Source: Lithodes maja
Lineage: Eukaryota > Arthropoda > Malacostraca > Decapoda > Lithodidae
Direction: 5' to 3'
Length of the DNA: 64,000 nucleotides
NCBI GenBank assembly: GCA_037953745.1
Contig: JBAKBP010000765.1
Location: forward strand, 124,001-188,000
Positions within the stretch are counted from its first letter, which is position 1; each line of letters begins with the position of its first letter. Made by a program: the position numbers and the translations under genes. The notes below the pieces were generated by a model that was not told where the DNA came from, ran no database searches, and was given only the letters and a program-made list of their open reading frames with translations. Shown one piece after another: positions 1 to 9,387 of the stretch.

Positions 1-317
1 TTCACATTTTCACTCGATACCGTAGTTTTTATGAGTAATTGAGGTAGGTTATTGTTATATTAGGCACTGATTATTCGTTATCACAGGTGTTTATTATACT
101 TTGGCCATCTAATATTATGTCATGTGTCACTTTCACTTAGTTATATGCTTTGTAAACGTTTTATATACAATTTATTGTCTTTTTTCACTTTTATTTATAT
201 ATGTTTTCATAATACATGATTTTTTTATCACAATACACCTGTACATTGTTTTATTTCCACTTGTTGCCTATATACATACATATTGTCAGTCTTTGGTACT
301 TTCACTATGATTATTAG
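1..317. other. AT-rich non-coding DNA left of the piggyBac-derived ORF
   Basis: No coding signal, tRNA or terminal repeat is recognisable. If the piggyBac-like element ending at 1579 is full width, this stretch lies inside it, between the ORF stop and a left terminus outside the window. The short open frame near 122-310 is low-complexity AT-rich sequence and is not taken as a gene. Confidence 0.4.
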
Positions 318-1373
318 TTAGTACTCCTGCTTGCTGTGGTATTCAGCAACGCACGGTATAGTACATAGTGACACCTGGCACTCCACACACTGCATGGTGG
401 TCTTTTTGTGCTTCCTCGGCCTCACCTGGCTGTTCCAGCAGACATGGCACCGCCTTCTGCTAATGGTGACTCCATCTCGTTCCAGAGGCAGGTAACAGAG
501 CTTGTGCACATTTAGATACTGTGCACACTGCAGGCGGTCCTGAACGGGGCGCCCAGGTTGTGCCACTGCCCTCTGTGGAGCTAGAGCGGGGGCAGCACGC
601 CCACGAACTTTGGCGGCGCGCACCCTAGGGCGGCCAGGAGCGCGACGGCGCCCAGGCCCAGCCCGGCGGCCAGCCCGGCGGCCAGGGCGGCCAGGAGCAC
701 GACGGCCCTGGGCAAAGCGTCTGGGTTGAGGGTCGTCGATGTCCATAAAGTCGTCGTCATCGTCGTTGTCGTCAGAGCCGTCATCTTGCCCTGACGGTGG
801 ACCCAGGTAATCATGGCCAGAGTCATCTGTGAGGTGCCCTTCTTCTTCAGAGCCCCCCTCATAATCTCGCGGGGAACGAATGATGCGTGGGCGGCGTGTA
901 GGTCGGCGAGGTGGGGAAGGAGTGGGTAAATAGGCCGAAAGTGGGGGGTCCTCAACCCTAGGGAGTGCTGGTGGTGGTGGGGAAGAATGGCGGGAGCCTG
1001 GGGCAACTTGGGTGGCGTGGGTAGATAAGGAAGACAATGGCGGGTCAACCTCAGCCTCCCGCTCAGCCTCACTATCATCACTTTCATGGTCATGGTCAAA
1101 TCCACTAAAAAAGGCGTATCTTTCATGGATTTCGTCTAGATCGTCAAAATCTTCACTATAGTGAGACTGATAAGACTCGGAGCTATCACTACCCAACTCA
1201 TCAACACTATTTTGGCCTTCACCACGTTCATAACTCCTCAAAGCTATCTCAATACCTCCGGGAGTCAACGCATCTTGTACGTGCCTTTGCGTTAGGGCGC
1301 GACGAACATGGGCAGGCGTCGAAGGGAGCGTAGAATCGGACACAAGGGAATAACTTTTTGGGCTAGTATCCAT
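318..1373 (-). CDS. piggyBac-derived protein lacking the DDD catalytic domain
   Basis: Open frame of 351 codons from a Met at 1373. The frame stays open upstream to 1550, but that part translates the terminal repeat, so the inner Met is preferred. Residues 1-170 are acidic and Ser-rich, like piggyBac N-termini. Next come a Pro/Arg-rich stretch, an acidic run of Asp with GSDDNDDDDD, and a long R/G/P-rich linker with repeated GRPGRRAGRRAG-type units. The last 70 residues are the piggyBac cysteine-rich C-terminal domain: RRRCHVCWNS, CVECQVSLC and PCVAEYH give the expected Cys/His spacing. The roughly 350-residue catalytic core normally between these parts is absent, so the protein could bind DNA or zinc but not cut. 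It may be an internal-deletion product or a co-opted DNA-binding protein. Confidence 0.6.
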   Translation of the reverse strand: MDTSPKSYSLVSDSTLPSTPAHVRRALTQRHVQDALTPGGIEIALRSYERGEGQNSVDELGSDSSESYQSHYSEDFDDLDEIHERYAFFSGFDHDHESDDSEAEREAEVDPPLSSLSTHATQVAPGSRHSSPPPPALPRVEDPPLSAYLPTPSPPRRPTRRPRIIRSPRDYEGGSEEEGHLTDDSGHDYLGPPSGQDDGSDDNDDDDDFMDIDDPQPRRFAQGRRAPGRPGRRAGRRAGPGRRRAPGRPRVRAAKVRGRAAPALAPQRAVAQPGRPVQDRLQCAQYLNVHKLCYLPLERDGVTISRRRCHVCWNSQVRPRKHKKTTMQCVECQVSLCTIPCVAEYHSKQEY

Positions 1374-1579
1374 GTTGGCGGCAGGGTAGAGACTGTTTTG
1401 GTGGCGTACATGCTGTCTGGTGGCGTCGCCTAGCGACGCCTGGTGACCACGGAGCGAAATTTTTACGCGCGCCATTCGAAAAGCACTCACGCAAGCAATG
1501 GTACAGTGGTGTACCACCCGGGTTCCTCGGGCCAAAAAAAAATGGTACACACGTGTACCACCCGGGGTCGAAGGGTTAA
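318..1579 (-). mobile_element. piggyBac-like element, right-hand part
   Basis: The right end is a TTAA at 1576-1579. Read on the minus strand it starts TTAACCCTTCGACCCCGGG, a piggyBac-type terminus (TTAA target, CCCT start). Just inside lie an imperfect palindrome of TGGTACAC and GTGTACCA arms (1541-1562) and a second copy of the GTACCACCCGGG block. The left terminus is outside the window. The only ORF lacks the catalytic domain, so this copy could move only with transposase supplied from elsewhere. Confidence 0.7.
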
Positions 1580-1744
1580 TGCCATTCTACAGGTAAATAA
1601 CACAGCTACGCTTGGGGATGCGCGGGAATGCGGGAAGCAGTTTGATTAACGAATATACGGTAGCCTAGCCTAGACGTTTTTCGGCCAAAACACCCGGATT
1701 TCGAGGAATATATATATAATACATAGCCGGGGCCGGAGGGTTAA
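1580..1744. mobile_element. right end of a second TTAA-flanked element
   Basis: A second TTAA at 1741-1744 ends a minus-strand terminus starting TTAACCCTCCGGCCCCGGC. About 80 bp inside, the minus strand reads GGCCGAAAAACGTCTAGG and then a GGCTACCGTAT block. The same two blocks occur at the same distance inside the MITE that starts at 2839, so the two share a family. The element appears to be interrupted by the piggyBac-like element that ends at 1579. Confidence 0.6.
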
Positions 1745-2058
1745 TGGCAAGAAAAAAGCAAAAATAAAATAAAATAAAAAAAAATTTGATCTAGTTTTAT
1801 GGTCATACAGTACAGTATACACCTGTGCCAAATTTCATTTAAATTGATAGTAAGACCTGGAAGTTTGTAATTAACCGGTCGGTCCCCATAATGCCCGTCT
1901 ACAGATACAAGTAAGGGCTACATTTTGAGATTTGTGTGAATTCTCTAGCTATTGAATTAACAAAATTAGGCCTATGTTTACATACAACGTTTTTTGTCCA
2001 GATCGCCCAGGCCTACTGTATCAACATTTAGAAATGCTGCCCGGGCAAGAAGGGTTAA
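1745..2058. mobile_element. right end of a third TTAA-flanked element
   Basis: A third TTAA at 2055-2058 ends a minus-strand terminus starting TTAACCCTTCTTGCCCGGGC, with GGGCGATCTGGACAAAAAAC about 50 bp inside, again like the 2839-3326 MITE. With the ends at 1579 and 1744 it forms a series of right termini in one orientation, best explained by nested insertions. The body is AT-rich and has no ORF. Confidence 0.55.
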
Positions 2059-2313
2059 GGAAGAGATCTGTGCAGCATGTGAGGAGGTGTGTGGAGTAAG
2101 GAGAAAAGGGAGGGGAGTGAAGAGTACAGCATGATGGACAAAAGAGGTAAAAATAGCTGTGGAAGACAATGGAAGACAAGAAGAAAGCATATAGAGAGTG
2201 GTTGGGTAGTAGAGGGAATGAAGATTTGGAGAGACAGAAACAAGCGAGGTACTTGGAGAAAAAGAGAGTGGTGAAGAGAGTAGTGAAGGAAAGTAAGAGA
2301 AGAGTAGATGAAT

Positions 2314-2445
2314 AATTTGGAAGTAATCTGAGCGTAAAATGGAGGGAGTGTAAGAAACTGTTCTGAAAAGAAGATGAGGAATTTGGAAGGAATCTGAGTG
2401 TAAAATGGAGGGAGTGTAAGAAACTGTTCTGAAAAGAAGTCAAGA
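2314..2445 (+). repeat. 66-bp tandem duplication inside LINE-A copy 1
   Basis: The segment starting AATTTGGAAG with GGAGGGAGTGTAAGAAACTG and TTCTGAAAAGAAG appears twice with a 66-bp period. LINE-A copy 2 has it once, so this is a local duplication in copy 1. Sixty-six is a multiple of three, so it alone does not shift the frame. Confidence 0.75.
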
Positions 2446-2838
2446 AAGTTAGGGAAGGTAGCAAGGGAAACAGTAAGGGTGTGAAAGATAAGAACGGGCG
2501 AGTGCTAGTCGAGAAGCAAGAGATGAGTTGAAAGATGGAGGGAGTACTTCAACGAATTGCTGAATGTAAGGAATGAAGCGCCGACACACATAGAAAAGTA
2601 GTGGAGGAGGAGGTGGAGATCAGGTCAGAAGTGTGTGAAGCCATGAAAAGAGTGAAGTTGGGGAAAGCGACCAGGAATAGATAGAGTGTGTCGGGAAATG
2701 CTGAGGTAAGGTGGTGAGATAGTGATCGAATGGGTATGGAAAATGTGCAAACTGATGTGCACCTGATGACTGGAAGACAGGCATCCCCCTATATACAGTA
2801 GGAGTAAAGTTTGTTTTGTTTTGTATTATTATATTAGT

Positions 2839-3326
2839 TTAACCCTTCCTCCCCGGGCAGGTTCTCCTAAGGACGGAGGTCGTATCCGGGCGATCTGGCC
2901 GAAAAACGTCTAGGCCTAGGCTACCGTATTTATGTTTATTTTCACTGCTAGAACTTTCCCACTCATCTATAATCGTAGTGCGGTTTTCAATCTGTATTTT
3001 GGCATTGAGTAGAGCTCTGTAAGTCAACTGGTTCAGTTGTGATGACTATTTCAGTGGAGCCAATATTGCAGAGATGTTGCCAATATGGGGGCTTTTTAGA
3101 CACTAATTTAGTCATGACGTCAGAACAATAACATTGAGGAGTCTTCTCCTTCTTGTTTTCGGAGGTGCGGTGACGAACGCTTGGGTTTGTTGACATACGT
3201 CGTACGTACGGCGTTCGGACCAAGCTTAATTAGGCTATTAAGCTCATGCCTTAGATAAGGCATACCGGGTATTGGCCCTTCATTCGTGCTGTCCTTACCT
3301 AAGGCAGCCCGGGTAGGAAGGGTTAA
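2839..3326. mobile_element. piggyBac-like MITE (488 bp)
   Basis: TTAA at 2839-2842 and 3323-3326 flank inverted ends: left TTAACCCTTCCTCCCCGGGC, right (reverse complement) TTAACCCTTCCTACCCGGGC, 19 of 20 matching. There is no transposase ORF. It sits in the gap of LINE-A copy 1. The left subterminal sequence matches the element ending at 1744, supporting one local family. The TTAA target and CCCT start fit piggyBac; Kolobok also uses TTAA and cannot be excluded. Confidence 0.8.
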
Positions 3327-3960
3327 CCAGACCACTGAGTTCCACAAAAGAACTCTCATAGGGCTGGCCCGAAGGATTTGATCAAGATGGACAACTAATC
3401 ATGTCAAGATAGATAGGGAAGGGCAGGAGGTGAACAAATCTAGGAAGGTGAAGACACGCAGACATATCTCGTCATTTCATCAGTTCAGCCGGACCACATG
3501 AGTTCCACATCCAAGCTTTTATAGGGCAGGGCCGAAGGATGAGGCAAGAACTGCTACACTGCAGCACCAACCAAGAAGTGATCAAGGGCAAAGAATGAAA
3601 TATCAGGACTAAGGTATAAAAAAATCACAGCGAGATGCAAAAAATGCATTACCGAATGGAATCATGTCAGCTCGGCTACATCAGCAACCGAAGAGACACA
3701 TCAGGTCAGGAGTCTACTACCTAGCCAGGCCAGGGAGACATGAGATATAGGCTGCCCGAGGACAACCGAATGGGACAGAATAAGAATAGAAGGGGAAAAA
3801 CATAGAAAGAGAAATGGAAAAACTACTCAAAATTAGTCAAGCCGACGACGAAAGCTCGAGGGGAGAGAGGAAGGGAAATTATCACAACCATCCCCCATCA
3901 AGCCCCAGTCGCCGGCCCCGAAACCCCCCAACCGCGCCAAGGAAAGTAGTACCAGGGGGG
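3327..3960. other. Unassigned inserted segment with a ~52-bp direct repeat
   Basis: This lies between the MITE and the resumption of LINE-A. A block containing GAGTTCCAC, ATAGGGC and GGCCGAAGGAT occurs at about 3327-3378 and 3488-3540 with small differences. The rest is A/G-rich, ends in C-rich sequence (3900-3955), and has no ORF. It may be a SINE-like or MITE remnant; I could not assign it. Confidence 0.4.
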
Positions 3961-5290
3961 TAAGGAGAAAAGAGGAGTGTGTGGTAACCACCGAGGAATT
4001 ATAGGAATATGTCTTCTAAGCATAGTAAGGAAAGGTGTACAGTAGGGTAGTGATTGAGAGAGTGAGAGCGAAAACGGAGAAATGGATAGGTAACGAGCAG
4101 GGCGGTTTTAGGAAGGGAAGAGGATGTGTAGATCAGATTTTCACCCTGAAATGTGTTGTGGAGAAATATCTGGAGAAGCAACAAAAGCTGTAGGTTGCCT
4201 TTATGACTTTGAGAAGGCCTATGACAGAGGATAGAAAAGGTATTATTAAAGTACAGTACTCAGAATATACAAAGTAGATGGCAAGTTGCTGAAAGCAGTG
4301 AAGAGCATGTATGAGGGTGCAAAGGCGGCAGTACTTGTGGAGAATGACCAGAGCAAGTTCTTTGATCTGAATGTTGGGTTGAAACAGGGGTGTGTCATGT
4401 CCCTGTGGTTGTTTACTGTATATATTGACGGAGTAATGAAAGAAATACAAGGAAGAGTAGTGGATGTTGGTGTATCGCTGATAAGGGAGGAAAACGTTTG
4501 GAAGCTACCTGTACTGCTGTTTGCTGATGATATAGTTCTGATGAGTGATAATGAATGGGAGTTGCAGGGTCTGGTAAATATGTTTGGAACAATGTGCGAA
4601 AAACGGAATCTGAAGGTAAATGCGGGGTAGAGCAAGGTTATGGTCTTCGAAAGGGGTGAAGCCACAGAGTGTGAGGTGAAGTTGAACAGTCAGGCTATGG
4701 AAATTGTCAGCTCATTTAAGTATCTGGGCAGTGTGCTGAGTAAAGATGAGTAATGAGTATGGATGAAGAAGTGCGGGAGAGGGTGCAACAGGGGAAGAGG
4801 GTTGCAGGAATGCTGAAAGCAGTAACAAGAAATAGGGTGGTCAGTATGGAAGTGAAGAAATCCTTGCATGACAGTGTGGTAATCCCGACACTGATTTACG
4901 GAAGCGAAGCATGGACGTTATTGGAGAAACTCAGACCAAGAGTGAGAGGGGTGGAAATGAGTTACTTGAGAAGTGCCTGCAGAGTTACATGGAGGGATAG
5001 AAATAACAATGAGGAAGTAAGAAGGAGGTGTGGTGTGGAGATAGATGTGCTGGAAAGTGTGAAAAGGAACACTGTGAGATGGTTCGGCCATATGGAACGT
5101 ATGGAAAGCGAGAGAATGACTAAGAGGGTGTACGAAAGCAAGATGGAAGGACAGAGAGGGAGAGGTAAACTGAGAGAGGTGGAAGGATGGAGTGAAGAAG
5201 TATATGGATGAAGGCGGTGCTGGTTGGGAGGAGGGGCGTCTACTACTGACTGGGGACAGAGGTGCATGGGGGCGTTTCGTTCGTGGCCAC
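3961..5290 (+). pseudogene. LINE-A reverse transcriptase, broken
   Basis: Fragments of RT and its C-terminal extension in more than one frame. 4286-4630 holds the palm: NVGLKQGCVMS, then LLFADDIVLMS with the catalytic FADD. 4753-5211 holds the thumb and C-terminal part (VVIPTLIYGSEAWT, then WFGHMERMESERM). Stops interrupt it at about 4628 and 4751. Copy 2 on the minus strand gives an almost uninterrupted version, so the order is reliable. The clade was not fixed; the RTE or CR1 side of the non-LTR tree is likely. Confidence 0.75.
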
Positions 5291-5389
5291 CCCTTCAGGG
5301 ATCACGGCATCAGGCAATAGATAAATAGATAGATATACAGTATATAATATATATAAAACCAAGGTTTTACACAGTAGATAAGGGCATGG

Positions 5390-5960
5390 AAAGGCAGAAA
5401 AAAGTGGTGTATACCCATGCACCGAGGCTGCCACTATCACCAGAAATAAATGTGGCTGGGGAAAGTTCAGAGAACTGTTGCCACTACTTATTATGAGAAG
5501 ATTCCCTCTCCCGTTGAAGGGGAAAATGTACGCTTCATGTGTCAAAAGCGCAATGACATATGCTTCAGAAACGTGGCTGTCAAAGCAAATTATATCAACA
5601 AAATGGAACGTAACGAGATGAGAATGATGAGATGAATTTGTGGGGCCAAACTGCATGATATGATATCTAGTGAAGAGCTGAGGAGACGGTAGGTATCAAG
5701 AGTATACTGTATGTGATGAGATGCGTACTAGTAAGCTTAAATGGTTTGGACATTTGGAGAGGTTGGATGAACTAAGTAGGGTGAAAAGATACAGGTCTGT
5801 GAACATGGAGCGAGCTGCACCAAGGGGCAGACCAAGAAAGACAAGGGATCAGAACAGGGCTGCCTGGAGCGCCGTCATTAGGACGTAGGACTGGAACCAC
5901 ACTACGTGTGGAGTATTAGTTTTTCAAATTACTGTACAGTAATGTATATATTTTCCTATA
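5390..5960 (+). pseudogene. LINE-B 3' fragment, copy 1
   Basis: Broken coding sequence for the C-terminal part of a LINE ORF: KMYASCVKSAMTYASETW, then in another frame KMERNEMRMMR, ending near a block with AACAGGGCTGCCTGGAG. The same landmarks occur on the minus strand at 6020-6877 and on the plus strand at 8720-9380. Too many stops to be functional. The downstream TACA repeat at 5970-5983 may be its tail. Confidence 0.65.
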
Positions 5961-6060
5961 CCACTACATACATACATACATAAAATTTTAAGACTGAGTG
6001 TTCCACACATAAGTGCAGTTTCAGTCTCTTGTCCTAATGGCGGCATTCCAGGCAACCCTG

Positions 6061-6478
6061 TTAACCCTTAAAGAGCGGCTCACCATATAAGTCGAGTTGA
6101 AAAAACAGGCAAAAAACGAGTGAAAAAAGGGTGGAAATCGAGTGAAAATGAGTGGGATAGTAATGATCCATACGTCCGATATCTGTGGCCTCCCGGCCCA
6201 CACTAACTCCAGTTCCCCCACCGCGCGAGAGGATCACAGTGTAACCAATAGTTCGCTAAAAGTGAGCAAGGTAGCAAAATCTGCTAAACTTCCATCTTCG
6301 AGGTAACACTGTCAGTGCTCCACGAGTGCTACGTAGCTGTATGTTACGTCAATGTGTAGGGATTTCCACCTAGTTTTCGGCACAATACAGTTCCTTTCAT
6401 ACTGATGGTTGATATAGCAGTCAGAATGGCCTGAAAAGGCCCAAAACGGCCACAGAGGGCCCGCTAGACGAGGGTTAA
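6061..6478. mobile_element. TTAA-flanked MITE (418 bp) inside LINE-B
   Basis: TTAA at 6061-6064 and 6475-6478. Ends are TTAACCCTTAAAGAGCGG and, reverse complemented, TTAACCCTCGTCTAGCGGG. Flanking LINE-B sequence is continuous when the element and one TTAA are removed: the join reads CCAGGCAACCCTGTTAAGGG, comparable with the reverse complement of 9310-9335. There is no ORF. The second terminus recurs at 39614, so this is a dispersed family. Confidence 0.8.
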
Positions 6479-6493
6479 GGGCTGCTTCACTTG

Positions 6494-6877
6494 TCAAGTT
6501 CTTGGATTTGAGATCGGCGCGTATAGTCCGATCCCGGTCTTCCTCGGTCCACCCCTTGGTGCAGCTCCCTTCACAATCACAGACCTGCATTTTTTCACCC
6601 AATTTTGTTCATCCATTCTCTCCACACGTCCATACCATCCCAGTCTACTTGTACGCATCACCTCGCTAATACTCTTTATACCTAAACGTCTCCTCAGCTC
6701 AACATTTGTTATTCTATCCTGTAGCCTGGCCCCACACATCCATCTCACCATTCTCATCTCATTACGCTCCATTCTGTTGACATCCTCTACTTTAACGGCC
6801 CATGTTTCTGAGGCATACGTCATGGCACTTCTAACATATGAGGCATACACCTTTAACGGCCCATGTTTCTGAGGCAT
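6494..6877 (-). pseudogene. LINE-B reverse transcriptase C-terminal region
   Basis: A 127-residue open stretch matching the post-palm region of LINE ORF2 proteins: VYASYVRSAMTYASETWAVK, NRMERNEMRMVRW, ELRRRLGIKSI, RLGWYGRVERM, then a basic GAAPRGGPRKTG end. This region follows the catalytic motifs, so the fragment has no active site. At its start it runs into the 61-bp tandem array, which is made from its own coding sequence. The last residues read through the LINE 3' end. Confidence 0.65.
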
Positions 6878-7094
6878 ACATCATTACACTTCTAACATAT
6901 GAGGCATACACCTTTAACGGCCCATGTTTCTGAGGCATACATCATTGCACTTCTAACATATGAGGCATACACCTTTAACGGCCCATGTTTCTGAGGCATA
7001 CATCATTGTACTTCTAACATATGAGGCATACACCTTTAACGGCCCATGTTTCTGAGGCATACATCATTGCACTTCTAACATATGAGGCATACAC
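6790..7094. repeat. Minisatellite 1: five 61-bp units
   Basis: Units start CTTTAACGGCCCATGTTTC at 6790, 6851, 6912, 6973 and 7034, an exact 61-bp period with very few changes. Each ends in ACTTCTAACATATGAGGCAT. The unit is LINE-B coding sequence on the minus strand. Sixty-one is not a multiple of three, so expansion breaks the frame. Confidence 0.9.
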
Positions 7095-7344
7095 CTTTCC
7101 CTGGTTGTTGTTGACTACCAGGTGTCTCTATCACTTGACTTCTAACATATGAGGCATACACCTTTCCCTGGTTGTTGTTGACTACCAGGTGTCTCTATCA
7201 CTTGACTTCTAACATATGAGGCATACACCTTTCCCTGGTTGTTGTTGACTACCAGGTGTCTCTATCACTTGACTTCTAACATATGAGGCATACACCTTTC
7301 CCTGGTTGTTGTTGACTACCAGGTGTCTCTATCACTTGACTTCT
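7095..7344. repeat. Minisatellite 2: about 3.7 units of 67 bp
   Basis: Directly abuts minisatellite 1. Units start CTTTCCCTGGTTGTTG at 7095, 7162, 7229 and 7296, a 67-bp period. The second half of each unit (ACTTCTAACATATGAGGCAT) is the same as in minisatellite 1, while the first half (CCTGGTTG...CAGGTGTCTCTA) is different. Confidence 0.9.
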
Positions 7345-7404
7345 ATGTATCTTTCTTGGCATTCTGTTCTCATCCATTCTATCCACATGACCAAACTACC
7401 TCAA

Positions 7405-7660
7405 AGTATGTATGTATGTATGTTGTTGTTGTTGTTGTTGTTCCCCAAGCTGCCTGGCCGAACAGCCCCAAGACCCCGAGCACGGCCAAGGCCATAACCG
7501 AGCGCCCCCACAGAACCCTCCCTGCCGACCACAATAAAGCCTGGGTGACCGAAGCCACTCCATGGCGGGGAGCTGAGGAGGGTGCGGAAACGCCCGGGAA
7601 ACCAAAGCCCCACCCAGGGCCATGTGCCCCTCAGCAATTATGAAGAGAAAGTTGAGGGGC
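7405..7660 (-). mobile_element. Jockey-like LINE, short 3' end fragment
   Basis: On the minus strand the sequence ends in CAGGCAGCTTGGGGAA followed by (CAA)n, the 3' end seen for the larger Jockey-like copy at 10630-10700. About 235 bp are present, so the copy is heavily 5'-truncated. The poly-Gln reading across the (CAA)n tail is an artefact. A short (TATG)n tract borders it. Confidence 0.6.
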
Positions 7661-8345
7661 AAGGGAAAAATGTGACGCTTTGGCTTCCAATCTTGGTAGA
7701 TTGGGAGGTCAATCCACGGAAGAGAAGCCGTCACTCGAGATCTAGAAGATATATAAGTACTGTAAAAGGAACAGTCAGAGTAAGCTATGGGTATGGCAAA
7801 GATCGCTCAGTTCTCACTCTGATAGACCAGCCCATCACCAATGTATGTATGTAGATGTATGTATATACTCAGGCCCAATCCCCACTTTTCCTTTTTTTTT
7901 TTTGGGGGGGGGGGGGGGGGGGACTCAAGACAGAGCCCAAATAGGGACAACATAACAGAAAACAATAAACTACCTCAAAGTACCTCTCTTTATCCATTCA
8001 ACCACATCTCATTTAATGCCCAGAGCATGCTCTTCCATTCAAATAAACTCAGGAGTTTTTCTTAACAAGAATTCAATAAACACCCCACACCTATCCTAAA
8101 CAAACATAGGAATGATCTTAGTATAGCTACAATATTGAGTATTATCACACATACAGAACATTGCAACACAAGCAACTGGAAAACTTTATTATTCACTCAG
8201 AGCATAAAACAAAAATATTGGACATTACAAAAATCCTTCACATATTATATAAAGCTTGTAAACAACACAATGAACTTAACTTCTACACTCCGATATTCCA
8301 AAATAAAATATGCAACATGACAAAATTACAAACCCCATACGATGA
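7661..8345. other. Non-coding DNA with a T12-G19 tract
   Basis: No gene or element was recognised. A run of 12 T directly followed by about 19 G at 7892-7922 is the one notable feature; long G runs may form quadruplexes and are error-prone in sequencing. The flanks are A-rich with short TGTA repeats near 7835-7860. Confidence 0.6.
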
Positions 8346-8420
8346 AGCCTCGCATGTTAAAAACATGGTTTGGTGTTGGTCTGCTACACTACAGGCTTGG
8401 ATTCGAGGCCCGGCCTGATC
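8346..8420 (+). repeat. Possible tRNA-derived SINE head
   Basis: TGGTTTGGTGTTGG resembles a pol III A box. About 35 bp later GGATTCGAGGCC resembles a B box, although it departs from GGTTCGANNCC. An A-rich stretch follows. It could be a tRNA pseudogene or SINE head; the match is weak. Confidence 0.3.
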
Positions 8421-8579
8421 ATACGGCAAAAAAGTAAATACTGAATTACCCAAACCACAAAAATTGACAATCTAATAAGGGCCGCACGCCCTCACAAACC
8501 AATCTACACTCAAAATCTAAAATGTTGCAATGTTCTACCATCTAAATAATTAGAAGTACTTTTCAATTCTTCACAAATG

Positions 8580-9385
8580 CCTGAAAAGAAAGGTGTATGG
8601 TTCATCATCCTTATCATCTCTGATGCCTTGTTAAAGGATGTCTATGGTAGAAATACCTCCAGGTTACTTTTCTAGACATGCTCCCTATACCCATGCCACA
8701 ATGCTCCTTTTGTGTATTAGTGAGTTGCAAAGACTTATGGTTCAGAAACATGGCCGGTTAAAGTGGATGGTATAAACAGAATGGAACTTAATGAAATAAG
8801 AATGATTAGATGAATATGTAGGGTAAACTGAAAGATAAGGTATCTAATGTGGAGCTAAGAAGGCAGTTAGGTATCAAAAGTATTAGCAAAGAGATGCATA
8901 CAAGCAGGCTTGGATGGTTTGGACATATGGAAAGAATGAATGATCTAAATTGGGCAAAGAGTTGCAAGTATGTGAATGTGGAGGGAATTGAACAGAGGGG
9001 TAGACCTAGAAAGACTTGAGATCAGGTTCTAATATCTAATAAAAAATTGACTAATTCCTTGAACGTGACGATAGTGCGTTGTTATGTGTGCGACTAGTTT
9101 GCTTGGGAAACATATTAACTTGTTCATGTAGTAATGTACACTCTATGTGGTGGATTGTGTTCTTTTATTTCATAAACTTTATTTTAGTAAGCATTGTTTC
9201 CACATAGCGATTTTGATAAGTTAATTTGACATTATATTGTCTTTGTCCCAGTTTTGGTTTGTTTAGTTTGCAAGTTTTACATTTTAATTAAAACCTTGAC
9301 AAGTGAGGCAGCCCAAAACAGGGCTGCCAGGAATGCTGCCATTAGGACTTAAAACTGAAAGCATACTTCTTATGGATCACTCGGT
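8580..9385 (+). pseudogene. LINE-B 3' fragment, copy 3
   Basis: Plus-strand remnant. 8720-9030 reads LINE-B landmarks (TTATGGTTCAGAAACATGG, ATGGAACTTAATGAAATAAG, a GGATGGTTTGGACATATGG block) with many stops. 9298-9380 is the 3' end with AACAGGGCTGCCAGG. In between, about 9036-9297 is AT-rich DNA absent from the other copies and probably inserted. No function remains. Confidence 0.6.
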
Positions 9386-9387
9386 CT

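Larger units (their letters stand above)
2059..5340 (+). mobile_element. LINE-A copy 1, decayed, with internal insertions
   Basis: Plus-strand copy of the LINE seen again at 12783-14633. The left part (2059-2800) covers the pre-RT region and the start of RT up to APDDWKTG. The right part (3961-5340) resumes at RGVCGNHRGI and runs through RT to the 3' end. The 3' end is a block with GGGATCACGGCATCAGGCAA followed by a (TAGA)n-type tail at 5316-5339. The 2801-3960 gap holds a MITE and an unassigned segment. Stops and frameshifts are frequent, so it is dead. Confidence 0.75.
5990..7400 (-). mobile_element. LINE-B copy 2 (minus), with MITE and minisatellite
   Basis: Minus-strand copy of the LINE-B 3' region. 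The 3' end is near 6020-6060, the RT C-terminal coding region at 6494-6877, and upstream coding fragments at about 7340-7400 (ATCTTTCTTGGCATTCT, also seen at 15930). It is interrupted by the MITE at 6061-6478 and distorted by two tandem arrays at 6790-7344. Confidence 0.65.

Noticed and set aside
581..1126. Second minus-strand frame within the piggyBac-derived ORF
   Set aside because: It lies in another frame of the better supported ORF and lacks any motif.
2021..2464. Leu/Ser/Phe-rich minus-strand frames resembling membrane proteins
   Set aside because: They are the antisense of A/G-rich LINE-A sequence.
6790..7344. Regular repeats with uniform spacing, like a CRISPR array
   Set aside because: Units are tandem without unique spacers, two unit types share half their sequence, and the source is LINE coding DNA in an animal genome.
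7396..7734. Protein with a poly-Gln run
   Set aside because: The Gln run is the (CAA)n tail of a LINE 3' end; nothing else supports a gene.
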